From the NCBI RefSeq assembly GCF_019278565.1, contig NZ_CP058988.1, forward strand, positions 2,232,001-2,296,000: a DNA stretch of 64,000 nucleotides, read 5' to 3'. The DNA comes from Cellulophaga sp. HaHa_2_95 (GTDB taxonomy: Bacteria; Bacteroidota; Bacteroidia; Flavobacteriales; Flavobacteriaceae). The translations under genes were made by a program, and so were the position numbers. Every line of letters begins with the position of its first letter. The stretch's first letter is position 1. The notes under the pieces are model-generated. The model worked only from the letters and a program-made list of their open reading frames with translations. It was not told the DNA's origin and did no database searches. Positions 45,918 to 54,902 of this stretch are shown piece by piece.

Positions 45918-46433
45918 ATGAAAACATCAGAATTACAGGTAGAAGACTACAATCCATATTACCAAACGTATATAAATGCGTTAGGCGAAGTTTCTCTAAG
46001 GGAAGAATTGGCTAATGGATTATTAAAATTTGAAGAATTTGCGAGTAACATATCTCGTGAAAAGCTAAATTATGCATACGCTGAAGGTAAATGGACCTTA
46101 GCAGAGGCGCTTTTGCATATTATTGATACCGAACGTGTATTTCAATACAGGGCTTTATGTTTTTCTAGGAATGATAAAGCTTCTTTTCCTGGTTTTGATC
46201 AAGATGATTACGTGGCAGCAGCTGATGCAAGTACTAGAACTAAAGAGAGTTTACTAGAAGAGTTTGTAGCTGTTCGTACATCAAGTATAGCTTTATTCAA
46301 TTCTTTTTCGGAAGCCGACTTGCACAAGCGGGGGGTTGCAAGTGAATCGCCTATGAGTGTTGGCGCAGTTGGTTTTATTTTGTCTGGACATTTAAACCAT
46401 CATAAAAGAATTATAGAAGAGAGGTACCTTTAA
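45918..46433 (+). CDS. DinB-family metal-binding protein
   Basis: A 171-residue four-helix-bundle protein of the DinB/YfiT superfamily. The metal triad is His67 (EALLHIIDTE), His158 and His162 (SGHLNHHKRI). WTLAEALLHI and RNDKASFPGFDQDDY are typical of the DinB_2 group. Possible roles are thiol-transferase or hydrolase activity; none can be chosen from sequence. Its stop codon overlaps that of the convergent gene. Confidence 0.85.
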   Translation: MKTSELQVEDYNPYYQTYINALGEVSLREELANGLLKFEEFASNISREKLNYAYAEGKWTLAEALLHIIDTERVFQYRALCFSRNDKASFPGFDQDDYVAAADASTRTKESLLEEFVAVRTSSIALFNSFSEADLHKRGVASESPMSVGAVGFILSGHLNHHKRIIEERYL

Positions 46434-46762
46434 TCAAGACCTTCTTCTGATTCATATTCATTTTCAAAAGCGTGCTCCTGAATTTCAGTTTCAGAATCAT
46501 CAATAGTTTCATTTTTTGGTTCAACCGATAATTCCTTTTCAATGGTGTCATCAAAGTTGGCAATGAAATTGGAAAGACTTTTACTAATTTTTACTAAATA
46601 GATGATGTCTTGAGTTTTTACCTCTACAGCTTCTATTAATTCGCCCTGCATGTTTTTGAATCCTATAATGTCAGAATCACCGTATCCGTGAGGATAACTT
46701 TCAATTAGTAATGCGGCAACTTCATGGTTTAATTTCTTGTAATCTACAATTTTACGTAACAT
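46430..46762 (-). CDS. Conserved acidic protein of unknown function
   Basis: A 110-residue protein. The first 75 residues are well structured (MLRKIVDYKKLNHEVAALLI, YPHGYGDSDIIGF, EAVEVKTQDIIYLVKIS). The tail is a long acidic disordered stretch (about 78-110). The gene is convergent with dinB, and their stop codons share the bases TTAA at 46430-46433. aroB lies about 100 bases away on the same strand. I recognise similar proteins in Flavobacteriia but know no function. Confidence 0.7.
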   Translation of the reverse strand: MLRKIVDYKKLNHEVAALLIESYPHGYGDSDIIGFKNMQGELIEAVEVKTQDIIYLVKISKSLSNFIANFDDTIEKELSVEPKNETIDDSETEIQEHAFENEYESEEGLD

Positions 46763-46859
46763 AGTTTGGTTGGTTTTTGATTATATACCTAAACTATACA
46801 ATTTTATTTCTTGTAGTAACTAAGAGTTGTAGAATACTGTTTTTTAGTAGGTGTAATGC

Positions 46860-47921
46860 TTAATCTTTGTAGTAAGCAAAAGATTCTTCTAGTAATTCTT
46901 GTGCTACTTTTACATCTATTTCTGGTGTTCCAATGGCATTTAGGAGTACAAAATTGATATTCCCATGAGAATTCTTTTTGTCGAACTTTAATAATTTTAA
47001 AATAGCCTCAATATCTTCAGTATTAAAGCTTACTTTAGGATAATTACTTAAAAAAGTAGCTTTTATGTCCGCTAATTCCTCTTTGGGTAAACCCGTAAGC
47101 TTGTGTGATATGTAGCCTTCTAGAATCATTCCAATAGCAATAGCTTCACCATGTAAAAGTAAATCATATGTAGGGTGATCTAGATAGTAAGATTCTACTG
47201 CGTGCCCTAAGGTGTGTCCGTAGTTTAGTATTTTACGGATGTTTTGCTCCGTTGGATCCTGAAGAACAACTTCATTTTTAATGGTTACAGAATGGTATAT
47301 CAGTTGGTCGATAGCTTCTAAAGAATCTAAAGCTTTTAACTCATTCCAATAGTTTTTATCTTTGATTAAACCGTGTTTAAGCATTTCTGCAAATCCGCTT
47401 TGCATTTGACGTTTTTCTAGGGTCCGTAGAAAACTAGAAACAACTAAAACCATTTCTGGTTGATTAATTACGCCCACTTGGTTTTTTAAGGAGCCTAAAT
47501 CTACACCCGTTTTTCCGCCTACGGAAGCGTCAACCATAGCTAAAAGGGTCGTAGGAACATTAATAAAATCTATACCACGCTTAAATGTTGATGCAACAAA
47601 TCCTCCAAGATCTGTAACAACACCACCTCCAACATTAATCATTAAGCTTTTTCTATCAGCGTCCAATTCAGAGAGAACTTCCCAAACTTGTGTGCATGTA
47701 GCAATATTTTTATTTATTTCACCAGCTTCTATTTCTATTACTTCAAAATCATAATCGCCATGAATTTCAGACATGAAAGGAGCTAAGCAATAATTATGAG
47801 TGTTTTCATCCACCAAAATAAAAATCTTTGAGTAATTAGCTTTGCTCAAATGTTCATTTAGTAGTGTGTAAGCATTATCATTGAAATGTACAGCGTAAGA
47901 AGATGAAGTTATAGAAGTCAT
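46860..47921 (-). CDS. aroB: 3-dehydroquinate synthase
   Basis: A 353-residue NAD- and metal-dependent second enzyme of the shikimate pathway. Its signature is GGGVVTDLGGFVASTFKRGI, with VPTTLLAMVDASVGGKTGVD. The metal ligands lie in MLKHGLI, NYGHTLGHAVE and LHGEAIAIGM. Full length. It is divergent from the proline dehydrogenase gene. Confidence 0.95.
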   Translation of the reverse strand: MTSITSSSYAVHFNDNAYTLLNEHLSKANYSKIFILVDENTHNYCLAPFMSEIHGDYDFEVIEIEAGEINKNIATCTQVWEVLSELDADRKSLMINVGGGVVTDLGGFVASTFKRGIDFINVPTTLLAMVDASVGGKTGVDLGSLKNQVGVINQPEMVLVVSSFLRTLEKRQMQSGFAEMLKHGLIKDKNYWNELKALDSLEAIDQLIYHSVTIKNEVVLQDPTEQNIRKILNYGHTLGHAVESYYLDHPTYDLLLHGEAIAIGMILEGYISHKLTGLPKEELADIKATFLSNYPKVSFNTEDIEAILKLLKFDKKNSHGNINFVLLNAIGTPEIDVKVAQELLEESFAYYKD

Positions 47922-48056
47922 TAGTGTATTTTTTGTTTGGTAACCTAAATATTAAATATCTTTTAGTTCAAATCTACTACTTTAGAAAGGAGTGTAAATT
48001 TAAAAGCACTACAAAATAAAGACTATTTTTAGTTCTAAGAATACATTTGGAGTAGT

Positions 48057-48064
48057 TATATTTG
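48057..48064 (+). promoter_or_regulatory. -7 element for proline dehydrogenase
   Basis: TATATTTG, an exact TAnnTTTG match, 22 bases before the ATG. No clear -33 element at the usual spacing. Confidence 0.5.
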
Positions 48065-48086
48065 ATTCGTTAATAAATTATTAGAA

Positions 48087-49253
48087 ATGAAATCTATTTT
48101 TGAGAATACTGCAACAGCTTTTGCATTGAAAACGGACGCAGAGTTAGAACGAGCTTATTTTTTGTTCAAGATGATAGCAAATGAACCTCTTGTTCGTATT
48201 GGTACGGCCATGACAAATTTCGCAATTAAAGCTAAATTGCCAGTAGAGGGTTTAATTCGTGCTACCGTTTTTGACCATTTTTGTGGAGGCATAAGTGAAA
48301 AGGATTGTTTACCTGTTGTAGATAAATTATTTACAAAAGGCGTGAGTTCTGTCTTGGATTATTCGGTAGAAGGAAAAGATACGGAAGATCCTTTGGATGA
48401 AGCTTTAGAAATGATTTTGAAAGTTTTAGATTTTGTAAAAGAAAAAGATGCAATACCGTTTGCAGTTTTTAAACCAACAGGGTACGGTAGATTTTCACTG
48501 TTTCAAAAAAAGACAGAAGGAAAACCATTTACGGCAGAAGAGCAAAGTGAATGGGATAGAGTAGTAGCGCGTTTTGAGAAAACCTGTCAAAAAGCTTATG
48601 ACTTAGATGTTGCTTTGTTGATCGATGGAGAGGAAAGTTGGATGCAAGACGCAGCAGATGAACTTGCCGAAGAAATGATGCGCAAATACAATAAGGAGAA
48701 AGTTGTGGTCTATAATACTTTGCAACTATACCGTTGGGATCGTTTAGATTATTTAAAGGCATTGCAACAAAGGGCTGCGCAAGACGGATTCAAAATAGGA
48801 ATGAAGGTGGTTCGCGGTGCATACATGGAAAAGGAAAATGAAAGAGCCTTAGAAAAAGGCTATCCCTCTCCAATTTGTGGTTCTAAGGCAGCAACCGATA
48901 CTAATTATGATACTGTTGTGGCATACATGTTAGAAAATTTAGATACCATGTCTATCTATATGGGTACACATAACGAGGAGAGTTGTTATAAGATGATGGA
49001 TTTAATGAACCATAAAAATCTAAAACCAGATCATACTAGTATTTGGTTTGGACAGTTATATGGTATGAGTGATCATATTTCATTTAATCTTGCCGCAAGT
49101 GGCTTTAACGTATCTAAATATTTACCTTTTGGCCCCGTTAGAGACGTTATGCCCTATTTAATACGAAGAGCAGAGGAAAACACCTCGGTAGCGGGGCAAA
49201 CCAGTCGCGAATTAAATTTACTTAAAATAGAACGTAAACGTAGAAAAATATAA
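48087..49253 (+). CDS. Proline dehydrogenase
   Basis: A 388-residue FAD-dependent monofunctional PutA-type proline dehydrogenase with a (beta/alpha)8 barrel. The FAD and substrate motifs are FAVFKPTGYGRF, MKVVRGAYMEKENERALEKG and the C-terminal FGPVRDVMPYLIRRAEEN. It oxidises proline to pyrroline-5-carboxylate and passes electrons to quinone. No P5C dehydrogenase is nearby. The family in Bacteroidota carries an insertion relative to PutA, consistent with this length. Confidence 0.92.
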   Translation: MKSIFENTATAFALKTDAELERAYFLFKMIANEPLVRIGTAMTNFAIKAKLPVEGLIRATVFDHFCGGISEKDCLPVVDKLFTKGVSSVLDYSVEGKDTEDPLDEALEMILKVLDFVKEKDAIPFAVFKPTGYGRFSLFQKKTEGKPFTAEEQSEWDRVVARFEKTCQKAYDLDVALLIDGEESWMQDAADELAEEMMRKYNKEKVVVYNTLQLYRWDRLDYLKALQQRAAQDGFKIGMKVVRGAYMEKENERALEKGYPSPICGSKAATDTNYDTVVAYMLENLDTMSIYMGTHNEESCYKMMDLMNHKNLKPDHTSIWFGQLYGMSDHISFNLAASGFNVSKYLPFGPVRDVMPYLIRRAEENTSVAGQTSRELNLLKIERKRRKI

Positions 49254-49261
49254 GCACTCGC

Positions 49262-49642
49262 TTATTTAATTGTTTCTATAACAATTTTAGTGGGGCAATT
49301 GGTAACCGTTAATGTTTTCATTGCGCCACTATTTTGTTCATGCTCTATGGTGTAGGTTTTGCAAGGAGTAGATTTTGTATCGCTGTGTTCAAAATCGACT
49401 TCACCATCGGTGAAGAAAGATTTTATTTGAATGGAATCTATCTCACCTGCTTGTACCATTCTGGCTACTTCATCTGAATACGAGTATGATTTTGACCGAA
49501 GATCTTTAAGAACACGGCAGTTAGGAAAATAGCAAAATTCGGTACCTGTTTCTTTAGCTTTATTTTTAAGAAATATCGTTAAGAATACTAAACCAATAGA
49601 TAGGCCGAATAAAAAGAAGCCTAATCGTTTTAAAAATGACAT
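49262..49642 (-). CDS. DUF4258 domain-containing membrane-anchored protein
   Basis: A 126-residue protein with one N-terminal membrane helix (about 7-26, LGFFLFGLSIGLVFLTIFL). The outside domain of about 95 residues contains CYFPNCRVLKDLRSK, IDSIQIKSFFTDGEVDF and a C-terminal TVTNCPTKIVIETIK. The pattern fits DUF4258, whose function is unknown. It follows ald by nine bases on the same strand and is convergent with the proline dehydrogenase gene. Confidence 0.72.
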   Translation of the reverse strand: MSFLKRLGFFLFGLSIGLVFLTIFLKNKAKETGTEFCYFPNCRVLKDLRSKSYSYSDEVARMVQAGEIDSIQIKSFFTDGEVDFEHSDTKSTPCKTYTIEHEQNSGAMKTLTVTNCPTKIVIETIK

Positions 49643-49651
49643 ATAGTAGAA

Positions 49652-50851
49652 TTAAAAAATAAGAAAATTAATATCGTTGTAAGAAAGGTCAAACCATTCG
49701 CCAACAGTTTTATTGGTAAGTATTCCTCGGTAAAAATAGAGTCCGTTTCTCAGACCTTTATCAAATCTAAGCGCGTTTTCTACCCCACCATCTTCTCCAA
49801 TCTTCAATAAATAAGGCGTAAATATATTACTAATAGATATAGATGCTGTTTTAGGATAACGAGAGGGGATATTTGGTACCGCATAGTGCACTACGCCAAA
49901 TTTTTCTAGAATAGGTTTATCATGACTGGTAACTTCACTTGTTTCAAAGCAACCACCCATATCAATGCTCACATCAATAATTACAGCCCCTTTTTTCATA
50001 TTTTCAACCATAGTTTGTGAGACTACAACTGGAGCTCTATCTTTTCCGCGAGTAGCACCAATAGCAACATCACACCGCTTTAAAGCCTTAAGTAAGTTTT
50101 TTGGTTGAATGGTAGACGTGTAAACGGTTTGTTTTAAATGTGATTGTATATTTCTAAGTTTGGTAATAGAATTATCAAAGATTTTAACATTTGCGCCCAA
50201 GCCAATTGCAGATCGTGCAGCAAATTCTCCAACTGTGCCGGCGCCTATGATAACCACCTCTACGGGAGGAACACCGCTTATGTTACCAAACATAAGTCCG
50301 TTGCCATTATTGGTGTTAGACATTATTTCTGATGCGATGAGGACAGATGAAATCCCAGCAATTTCACTTAAAGAACGTACCGCAGGATATTTGCCGTCGT
50401 CATCCATGATATACTCAAAAGCAATTGCTGTTAAGCGCTTTTTTGCAAGTGTTTCAAAATACTTTTTAGATTGTGTTTTTATTTGAAGCGCAGAAATTAT
50501 AGTGGTTTGCGGATTCATTAATTCCAACTCCGCGAGGGTAGGTGGCTCTACTTTTAATAAGATAGAGCAGCCAAATACTTTTTTGGTATCTCTCGTAATT
50601 TCGGCACCTGCATTGGTGTATTCTACGTCTGTAAAATTGGCGCCTTCGCCGGCACCTGCTTCTAGTAAAACACGGTGTCCGTTTGCAGTAATAGCATTTA
50701 CGGCATCAGGAGTTAAGCAAATACGTTTTTCTTGATATTGATTTTCTTTAGGAATTCCAATGAAGAGTTCTCCTTTTTGGCGTAATACTTCAAGGGTTTC
50801 TTCTTGTGGAAGTAACTGTTGTTTGCTAAAGGGCGACGTAGGTTTATCCAT
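49652..50851 (-). CDS. ald: Alanine dehydrogenase
   Basis: A 399-residue member of the alanine dehydrogenase / PNT family, interconverting alanine and pyruvate plus ammonia with NAD. The N-terminal domain has GIPKENQYQEKRICLTPDAV. The Rossmann motif is VVIIGAGTVGEFAARSAIGL. VIDVSIDMGGCFETSEVTSH and VPNIPSRYPKTASIS follow. Length and motifs fit Ald of this phylum. It is downstream of a 176-residue membrane protein related to the tandem array and precedes the DUF4258 gene. Confidence 0.88.
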   Translation of the reverse strand: MDKPTSPFSKQQLLPQEETLEVLRQKGELFIGIPKENQYQEKRICLTPDAVNAITANGHRVLLEAGAGEGANFTDVEYTNAGAEITRDTKKVFGCSILLKVEPPTLAELELMNPQTTIISALQIKTQSKKYFETLAKKRLTAIAFEYIMDDDGKYPAVRSLSEIAGISSVLIASEIMSNTNNGNGLMFGNISGVPPVEVVIIGAGTVGEFAARSAIGLGANVKIFDNSITKLRNIQSHLKQTVYTSTIQPKNLLKALKRCDVAIGATRGKDRAPVVVSQTMVENMKKGAVIIDVSIDMGGCFETSEVTSHDKPILEKFGVVHYAVPNIPSRYPKTASISISNIFTPYLLKIGEDGGVENALRFDKGLRNGLYFYRGILTNKTVGEWFDLSYNDINFLIF

Positions 50852-50923
50852 TTGCTGTAAATATAAAAATTAGTCAATGAAAATTGACAAACTGATACTA
50901 CTAAAATTATAGTAAAAGCAAAT

Positions 50924-51454
50924 TTACAACTTTTTACCCTTCAGGTCTTGTTCTTTTTGCAAGCGTTCTCGTTCCTTGTATTCTTTAAGTTCTGCATCAA
51001 TAGCATCTAAATCTATACCATGCACATGTTTATCAAATAACTTAACGCGGATAAAATATACAATGGGTATGATTACCATACAGACACCCAATAAATACAG
51101 AAGTTCGTTTTCATCCACTTTTAATGACTCACCATAAATAGAAGAAAATAATTGGAAAGCATACATAGAAATAGGGATTAAAATAGCGGGATACCACCAA
51201 TTTTTACAAGTTATAAACCAAATTGTCAATAGGTATAATGGTATTATTTTATTCAAATAGTACCAAACAGCAATTTTTATATTACCATAACCATTTTGAG
51301 TTATAGAAATCCCCAGAAAATTCCAGGTTTTTACATCTGCAGTTGAAGGTAGGTACTTGTAACTGTAAAAAAATAAGACAGATAAAGAGATGAATAAAGC
51401 AATTAAACCTTCAATTATTAATTTTTTTCTAATTTTTTTTTTTTCGTTGCTCAT
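50924..51454 (-). CDS. Single-unit relative of the tandem membrane-protein family
   Basis: A 176-residue protein with four predicted membrane helices (about 13-30, 62-84, 88-108 and 118-138) and a charged helical tail (DAIDAELKEYKERERLQKEQ). It carries the same landmarks as each half of the 400-residue array proteins: a -P-x-W loop, KIIPLYLLTIWFIT, then KVDENELL and a hydrophobic helix. It appears to be the unduplicated form of that family. It is encoded on the opposite strand, 0.9 kb from the array, upstream of ald. Function unknown. Confidence 0.7.
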   Translation of the reverse strand: MSNEKKKIRKKLIIEGLIALFISLSVLFFYSYKYLPSTADVKTWNFLGISITQNGYGNIKIAVWYYLNKIIPLYLLTIWFITCKNWWYPAILIPISMYAFQLFSSIYGESLKVDENELLYLLGVCMVIIPIVYFIRVKLFDKHVHGIDLDAIDAELKEYKERERLQKEQDLKGKKL

Positions 51455-51511
51455 AAATGTCTCTAGTACTATGATAGTACTGTAAACTTTAAATATCTGA
51501 AAATATTGTAT

Positions 51512-51548
51512 AAAAAAAGCAACTCAATAAAATTGAGTTGCTTTTTTT
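51512..51548. terminator. Bidirectional terminator after the small lipoprotein gene
   Basis: GCAACTCAAT pairs with ATTGAGTTGC around AAA, with seven A on the left and seven T on the right. The stem can extend through the A/T tracts. Confidence 0.85.
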
Positions 51549-51562
51549 AAATAATTTAATTT

Positions 51563-51712
51563 TTATCCTTGAGGTAGAATTTTTATTTCACTTTTATCTA
51601 CCGCATTTTCTTCATATAATTTATCGTCATCACTTGAACTTGTAGAAGTACAAGAAGATAATGCGAATAATGCGATTGCTGCGATTGCTAGGAGGGATTT
51701 TTTTGTGTTCAT
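51563..51712 (-). CDS. Small lipoprotein, 49 residues
   Basis: A short gene with a complete signal: MNTKKSLLAIAAIALFALSS leading to a lipobox Cys21. A mature part of 28 residues follows, starting with Ser/Thr and Asp runs (SSSDDDKLYEEN) and ending DKSEIKILPQG. Similar tiny exported Flavobacteriia proteins end in a DK(D/S)EIKIPxxG-like motif. A -7 element (TACGTTTG on the minus strand, 51752-51759) precedes it and a strong terminator follows. This supports a real, separately transcribed gene. Function unknown. Confidence 0.75.
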   Translation of the reverse strand: MNTKKSLLAIAAIALFALSSCTSTSSSDDDKLYEENAVDKSEIKILPQG

Positions 51713-51751
51713 CGTTAAATAATTTTAGTTGGTTTTTATTTGATTTTGATA

Positions 51752-51759
51752 CAAACGTA
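51752..51759 (-). promoter_or_regulatory. -7 element for the small lipoprotein gene
   Basis: TACGTTTG on the minus strand, an exact TAnnTTTG match, about 40 bases before the ATG. Confidence 0.5.
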
Positions 51760-51930
51760 AGAAAATATTTACATTAATTATTTTCTCACAATGTTAAATT
51801 AAGCATTTTAACATTAAAAACCTACACATTGTCGATAAAATTTTTTTTTAACAGAATAAACATAATAAAACCGCGGGTTAAGCGTTGCAATTATTTTTTT
51901 AAACTGTTCCTAATAATATACTTAAAGGTA

Positions 51931-52344
51931 TTAAGATGGGATTTTAAGGATTCTGGTAGTGGTATCCCGTATAGAAATGTATAGGTGAGTAGCATCCTCA
52001 GGAATTAGACTTCCAATTTTATCTGGCCATTCCATAAAAACCCAATGATTAGAGTACAGGTAATCTTCCACGCCAAAATCTAAGGCCTCAGATTCATCAT
52101 TTAATCTATAAAAATCAAAATGATAGGCTAACGTATTGTTTTGTGCATCATTATATTCATTCACAATTCCAAAAGTAGGACTACTTGCTTCGCCTTGTCC
52201 GCCAAGTTCTTTTACAATAGCCTTTATTAAGGTAGTTTTACCAGCTCCCATTTCGCCATGAAAGCATATCTTTTTAGAAGGCGAGTGGTTGATAATTAAC
52301 TTGGCTATTTCTTTAATTTCCTTTTGCTTATATTCCTTTTCCAT
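51931..52344 (-). CDS. tsaE: tRNA threonylcarbamoyladenosine biosynthesis protein TsaE
   Basis: A 137-residue P-loop ATPase required with TsaB/TsaD for t6A37 formation in tRNA. The Walker A motif is GEMGAGKTTL. The switch-like SSPTFGIVNEY and the Walker-B region HFDFYRL are in place, followed by FMEWPDKI. Full length. It is divergent from the tandem membrane-protein array, with only 58 bases between them, and in the neighbourhood of ald and porX. Confidence 0.93.
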   Translation of the reverse strand: MEKEYKQKEIKEIAKLIINHSPSKKICFHGEMGAGKTTLIKAIVKELGGQGEASSPTFGIVNEYNDAQNNTLAYHFDFYRLNDESEALDFGVEDYLYSNHWVFMEWPDKIGSLIPEDATHLYISIRDTTTRILKIPS

Positions 52345-52402
52345 ATCATATTTTTAGAACATACAATTTTAAGGTATATATTTATGGCAAAAAAGTTCCC
52401 TA

Positions 52403-53626
52403 TTGAAAATTCCGCATAAGAAATTATTAAAGCTAAATCTATTTTTAGCCATTTTAGTATTTTGTTTACCGGTTTTGCTGTATGTATACTTATTGTTTCC
52501 ACAAACTACCATATTCGATTGTTGGTTCTTTTCATTTGAAATAGTTAAGTTTAAGGATGTCCAATCTTTTTTATATTTCTTTTTAGGTAAAATATACTTG
52601 GTTTTATTTTTAAGTATCTGGTTTTTTACCATCTCAGATTGGTGGCGGTTTTTCTTGTTTCCAACCATTATTTTAGTTTTTTCTCAGGCATGCACAATTT
52701 TTGCTGAAGCCTTTGGTGTTGGAGAAAACTACTTCTCTATTGGCTTAGGTCTTGGAGTTCTCTATATCTTAGTTTTGCATTTATTACACCGTCCTTCAAA
52801 GATTTATAGAGCTGATACTATTCATATGTTAACGTTTGATATTATAAAATTAATATCAAGCTATGCTAATGAAAAAAAGCTGGCTAGATTAAAACAAAAA
52901 ATTATTGCTGAGAAAGAGACAGAAACTTCCATAGGAAATCAAAATGACAGGTTAAATGACAAAATAAGAACTTTACAATCATATGTAACACATAACGGGA
53001 AGTTCGTTTATATGTATTTTATTAAGAAATTAGATATTAAAATTGAATGTTTAATTGCTTTTTTATTACTACTAGCTCCAGTTATCTTAAATGCTTACTA
53101 TTTTTCACCTATAAATGCTAATGGTCTATTTAGAGTAATGGACTTTAGCTACGATACCAAATTTGAAAGTTTAAGGTTATTTTTTTACTATTTCAACATT
53201 AAATTTGTTCATATATATATGTTGAGTATTTGGTTTTTTACCACAAGGACCATTTTGAAATATGGAGTTTTTTTTAATATAATTATAGCATTATTTCAAA
53301 TCCTCCAAATTTTGGATAATACAGCATCTAAAGTTGATGATAGTGAATTACTTAGGGCTTTACCTGTTGTAATTCCAATTTTGTTAATTTTTCTATTACT
53401 GCATAAGATCATTAAATATAAGAGTAGGAATGATCTATTAAACGATAAGATAGAACAAGAGATAGAAGAGGTTATAGAAGAGTTAAGTACGATACAAATA
53501 TTAGAGAATAACGTAGTGAATGAACTGATACTATTAAGGGCAAACAAACATAAATCTACCGAAAAAGACTATTTGGAACAATTGAAAATTATAAAAGCTA
53601 AATTGCAAACTAGTAATTTTAATTAA
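52403..53626 (+). CDS. Tandem array membrane protein 1 (8 helices, duplicated unit)
   Basis: A 407-residue protein of unrecognised family. The N-half has four helices (KLNLFLAILVFCLPVLLYVY, IYLVLFLSIWFFTI, FLFPTIILVFSQACTIF, LGVLYILVLHLLH). A linker of about 90 residues is predicted to be helical (DRLNDKIRTLQSYV). A second four-helix set repeats the landmarks (YMLSIWFFTT, KVDDSELLRALPVVIPILL), followed by a coiled-coil tail (DKIEQEIEEVIEELS). The start is TTG: the frame opens at 52373 with no ATG or GTG, and the N-terminus aligns with its paralogues. First of four in one orientation. Function unknown. Confidence 0.8.
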   Translation: MKIPHKKLLKLNLFLAILVFCLPVLLYVYLLFPQTTIFDCWFFSFEIVKFKDVQSFLYFFLGKIYLVLFLSIWFFTISDWWRFFLFPTIILVFSQACTIFAEAFGVGENYFSIGLGLGVLYILVLHLLHRPSKIYRADTIHMLTFDIIKLISSYANEKKLARLKQKIIAEKETETSIGNQNDRLNDKIRTLQSYVTHNGKFVYMYFIKKLDIKIECLIAFLLLLAPVILNAYYFSPINANGLFRVMDFSYDTKFESLRLFFYYFNIKFVHIYMLSIWFFTTRTILKYGVFFNIIIALFQILQILDNTASKVDDSELLRALPVVIPILLIFLLLHKIIKYKSRNDLLNDKIEQEIEEVIEELSTIQILENNVVNELILLRANKHKSTEKDYLEQLKIIKAKLQTSNFN

Positions 53627-53654
53627 TTTTATTATACATAACTCATTTCTGAAT

Positions 53655-54875
53655 TTGAAAATTATACCTAAGAAATTATTAAAGCTGAACTTACTTTTGG
53701 CTATTATAGTATTTTGCTTGCCTTTTTTACTATATCTATACTTACTGTTTCCAAGAACTACTACCTTAGATTTTTGGTTTTTCACCTATGAAATCCAAAA
53801 TTTTAAAAATGCAGAATACCTAACTTATTTTATTTTTGGGAATTTGTATGTAATTGTATTTGTTAGTATTTGGTTTTTAAGCATATCAGATTGGTGGAGG
53901 TTTCTATTGTTTCCTTCAATAATTTATACCATATTTCAATTAAATCATGTCATAATACAGGAATTTGAAATTGAACAGAATATTTACGGTGTAGGCTATT
54001 TTTTAGGTATTTGCTATAGTCTTTTATTGCACCTTATATATAGAAGGTCTAAAATATTTAAAGTCACGTTTATTCAACTATTGACCTATAATATAGTACA
54101 ATTATTAAAGACAACATTTAAAGAAAAAGAAATAGTTGAAGCAAAGAGTAGCCTGTTTACTGATAACAGTAGTAAAACAACAACCAAACACGGAAAAACC
54201 AAACTTCTTCATCAAATTAAAAAATTAGAATCCCATTTAACTTATACTAATCGGCCATTATTTAAGAAGAAAGATAAAATAGGTGGTAAGGCAGATTATG
54301 TTGTGGTTGCTACATTGTTATTAGCTCCAGGCTTACTGTGTATCTATAATTTTATGCCCGATAATCTTGATGGTGTGCTACATATAGGCACGTATCAATA
54401 TGATTCCGGATTTTCTAACTTGAAACTGTTTGGATATCATCTGTTTACAAAACTATTTTATATCGTTCTCCTAGCTACTTGGTTTTACACTACCCATAAT
54501 ATTATAAAGTGGGGCATATTTATGAACTTAACCGTTATAATTTTTCAATTGTGTACCATTTTAGATGGTTCTAAAACTAATCTAGATGAGCAAGAGCTAT
54601 TCACCTCTTTACCTATTATGTTGCCAGTACTTCTCTCCTTTATATTGTTAAACCGTATCGTGGTTTATAGATCTAAAAGCCAAGATTTAAATGCCGATAT
54701 AGAGAGAGAAATACAGAATGTTATTTCTGAATTGAATGTTATAGAGTCAGCTAACGGCTTGTTTTTTCAAAGACTCTTGAAACTCAGAGATTGTAAAGCA
54801 ATTATGAGCAAGGAAGAGTATATTAGCGCCCTTAATTCACTTCAACATGATCTACAACATAATTTAGTGAGTTAA
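53655..54875 (+). CDS. Tandem array membrane protein 2
   Basis: A 406-residue paralogue of its neighbours. It has the same layout of four helices, helical linker, four helices and coiled coil. Aligned landmarks are MKIIPKKLLKLNLLLAI at the start, VFVSIWFLSISDWWRFLLFP, LLATWFYTTHNIIKWGIF and NLDEQELFTSLPIMLPVLLS. The tail is DLNADIEREIQNVISEL, then KEEYISALNSLQ. It starts at TTG; no ATG precedes it in frame after the stop of the upstream gene. The 28-base gap suggests co-transcription. Function unknown. Confidence 0.8.
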   Translation: MKIIPKKLLKLNLLLAIIVFCLPFLLYLYLLFPRTTTLDFWFFTYEIQNFKNAEYLTYFIFGNLYVIVFVSIWFLSISDWWRFLLFPSIIYTIFQLNHVIIQEFEIEQNIYGVGYFLGICYSLLLHLIYRRSKIFKVTFIQLLTYNIVQLLKTTFKEKEIVEAKSSLFTDNSSKTTTKHGKTKLLHQIKKLESHLTYTNRPLFKKKDKIGGKADYVVVATLLLAPGLLCIYNFMPDNLDGVLHIGTYQYDSGFSNLKLFGYHLFTKLFYIVLLATWFYTTHNIIKWGIFMNLTVIIFQLCTILDGSKTNLDEQELFTSLPIMLPVLLSFILLNRIVVYRSKSQDLNADIEREIQNVISELNVIESANGLFFQRLLKLRDCKAIMSKEEYISALNSLQHDLQHNLVS

Positions 54876-54902
54876 ATAATTTGTTTAAACTGCAACTCTA
54901 CT

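Noticed and set aside
50144..50735. Plus-strand frames opposite ald
   Set aside because: They are shadows of the alanine dehydrogenase gene, whose motifs are unambiguous.
52305..53785. Minus-strand frames overlapping array genes 1 and 2
   Set aside because: They are antisense shadows; the plus-strand frames show consistent paralogous membrane proteins.
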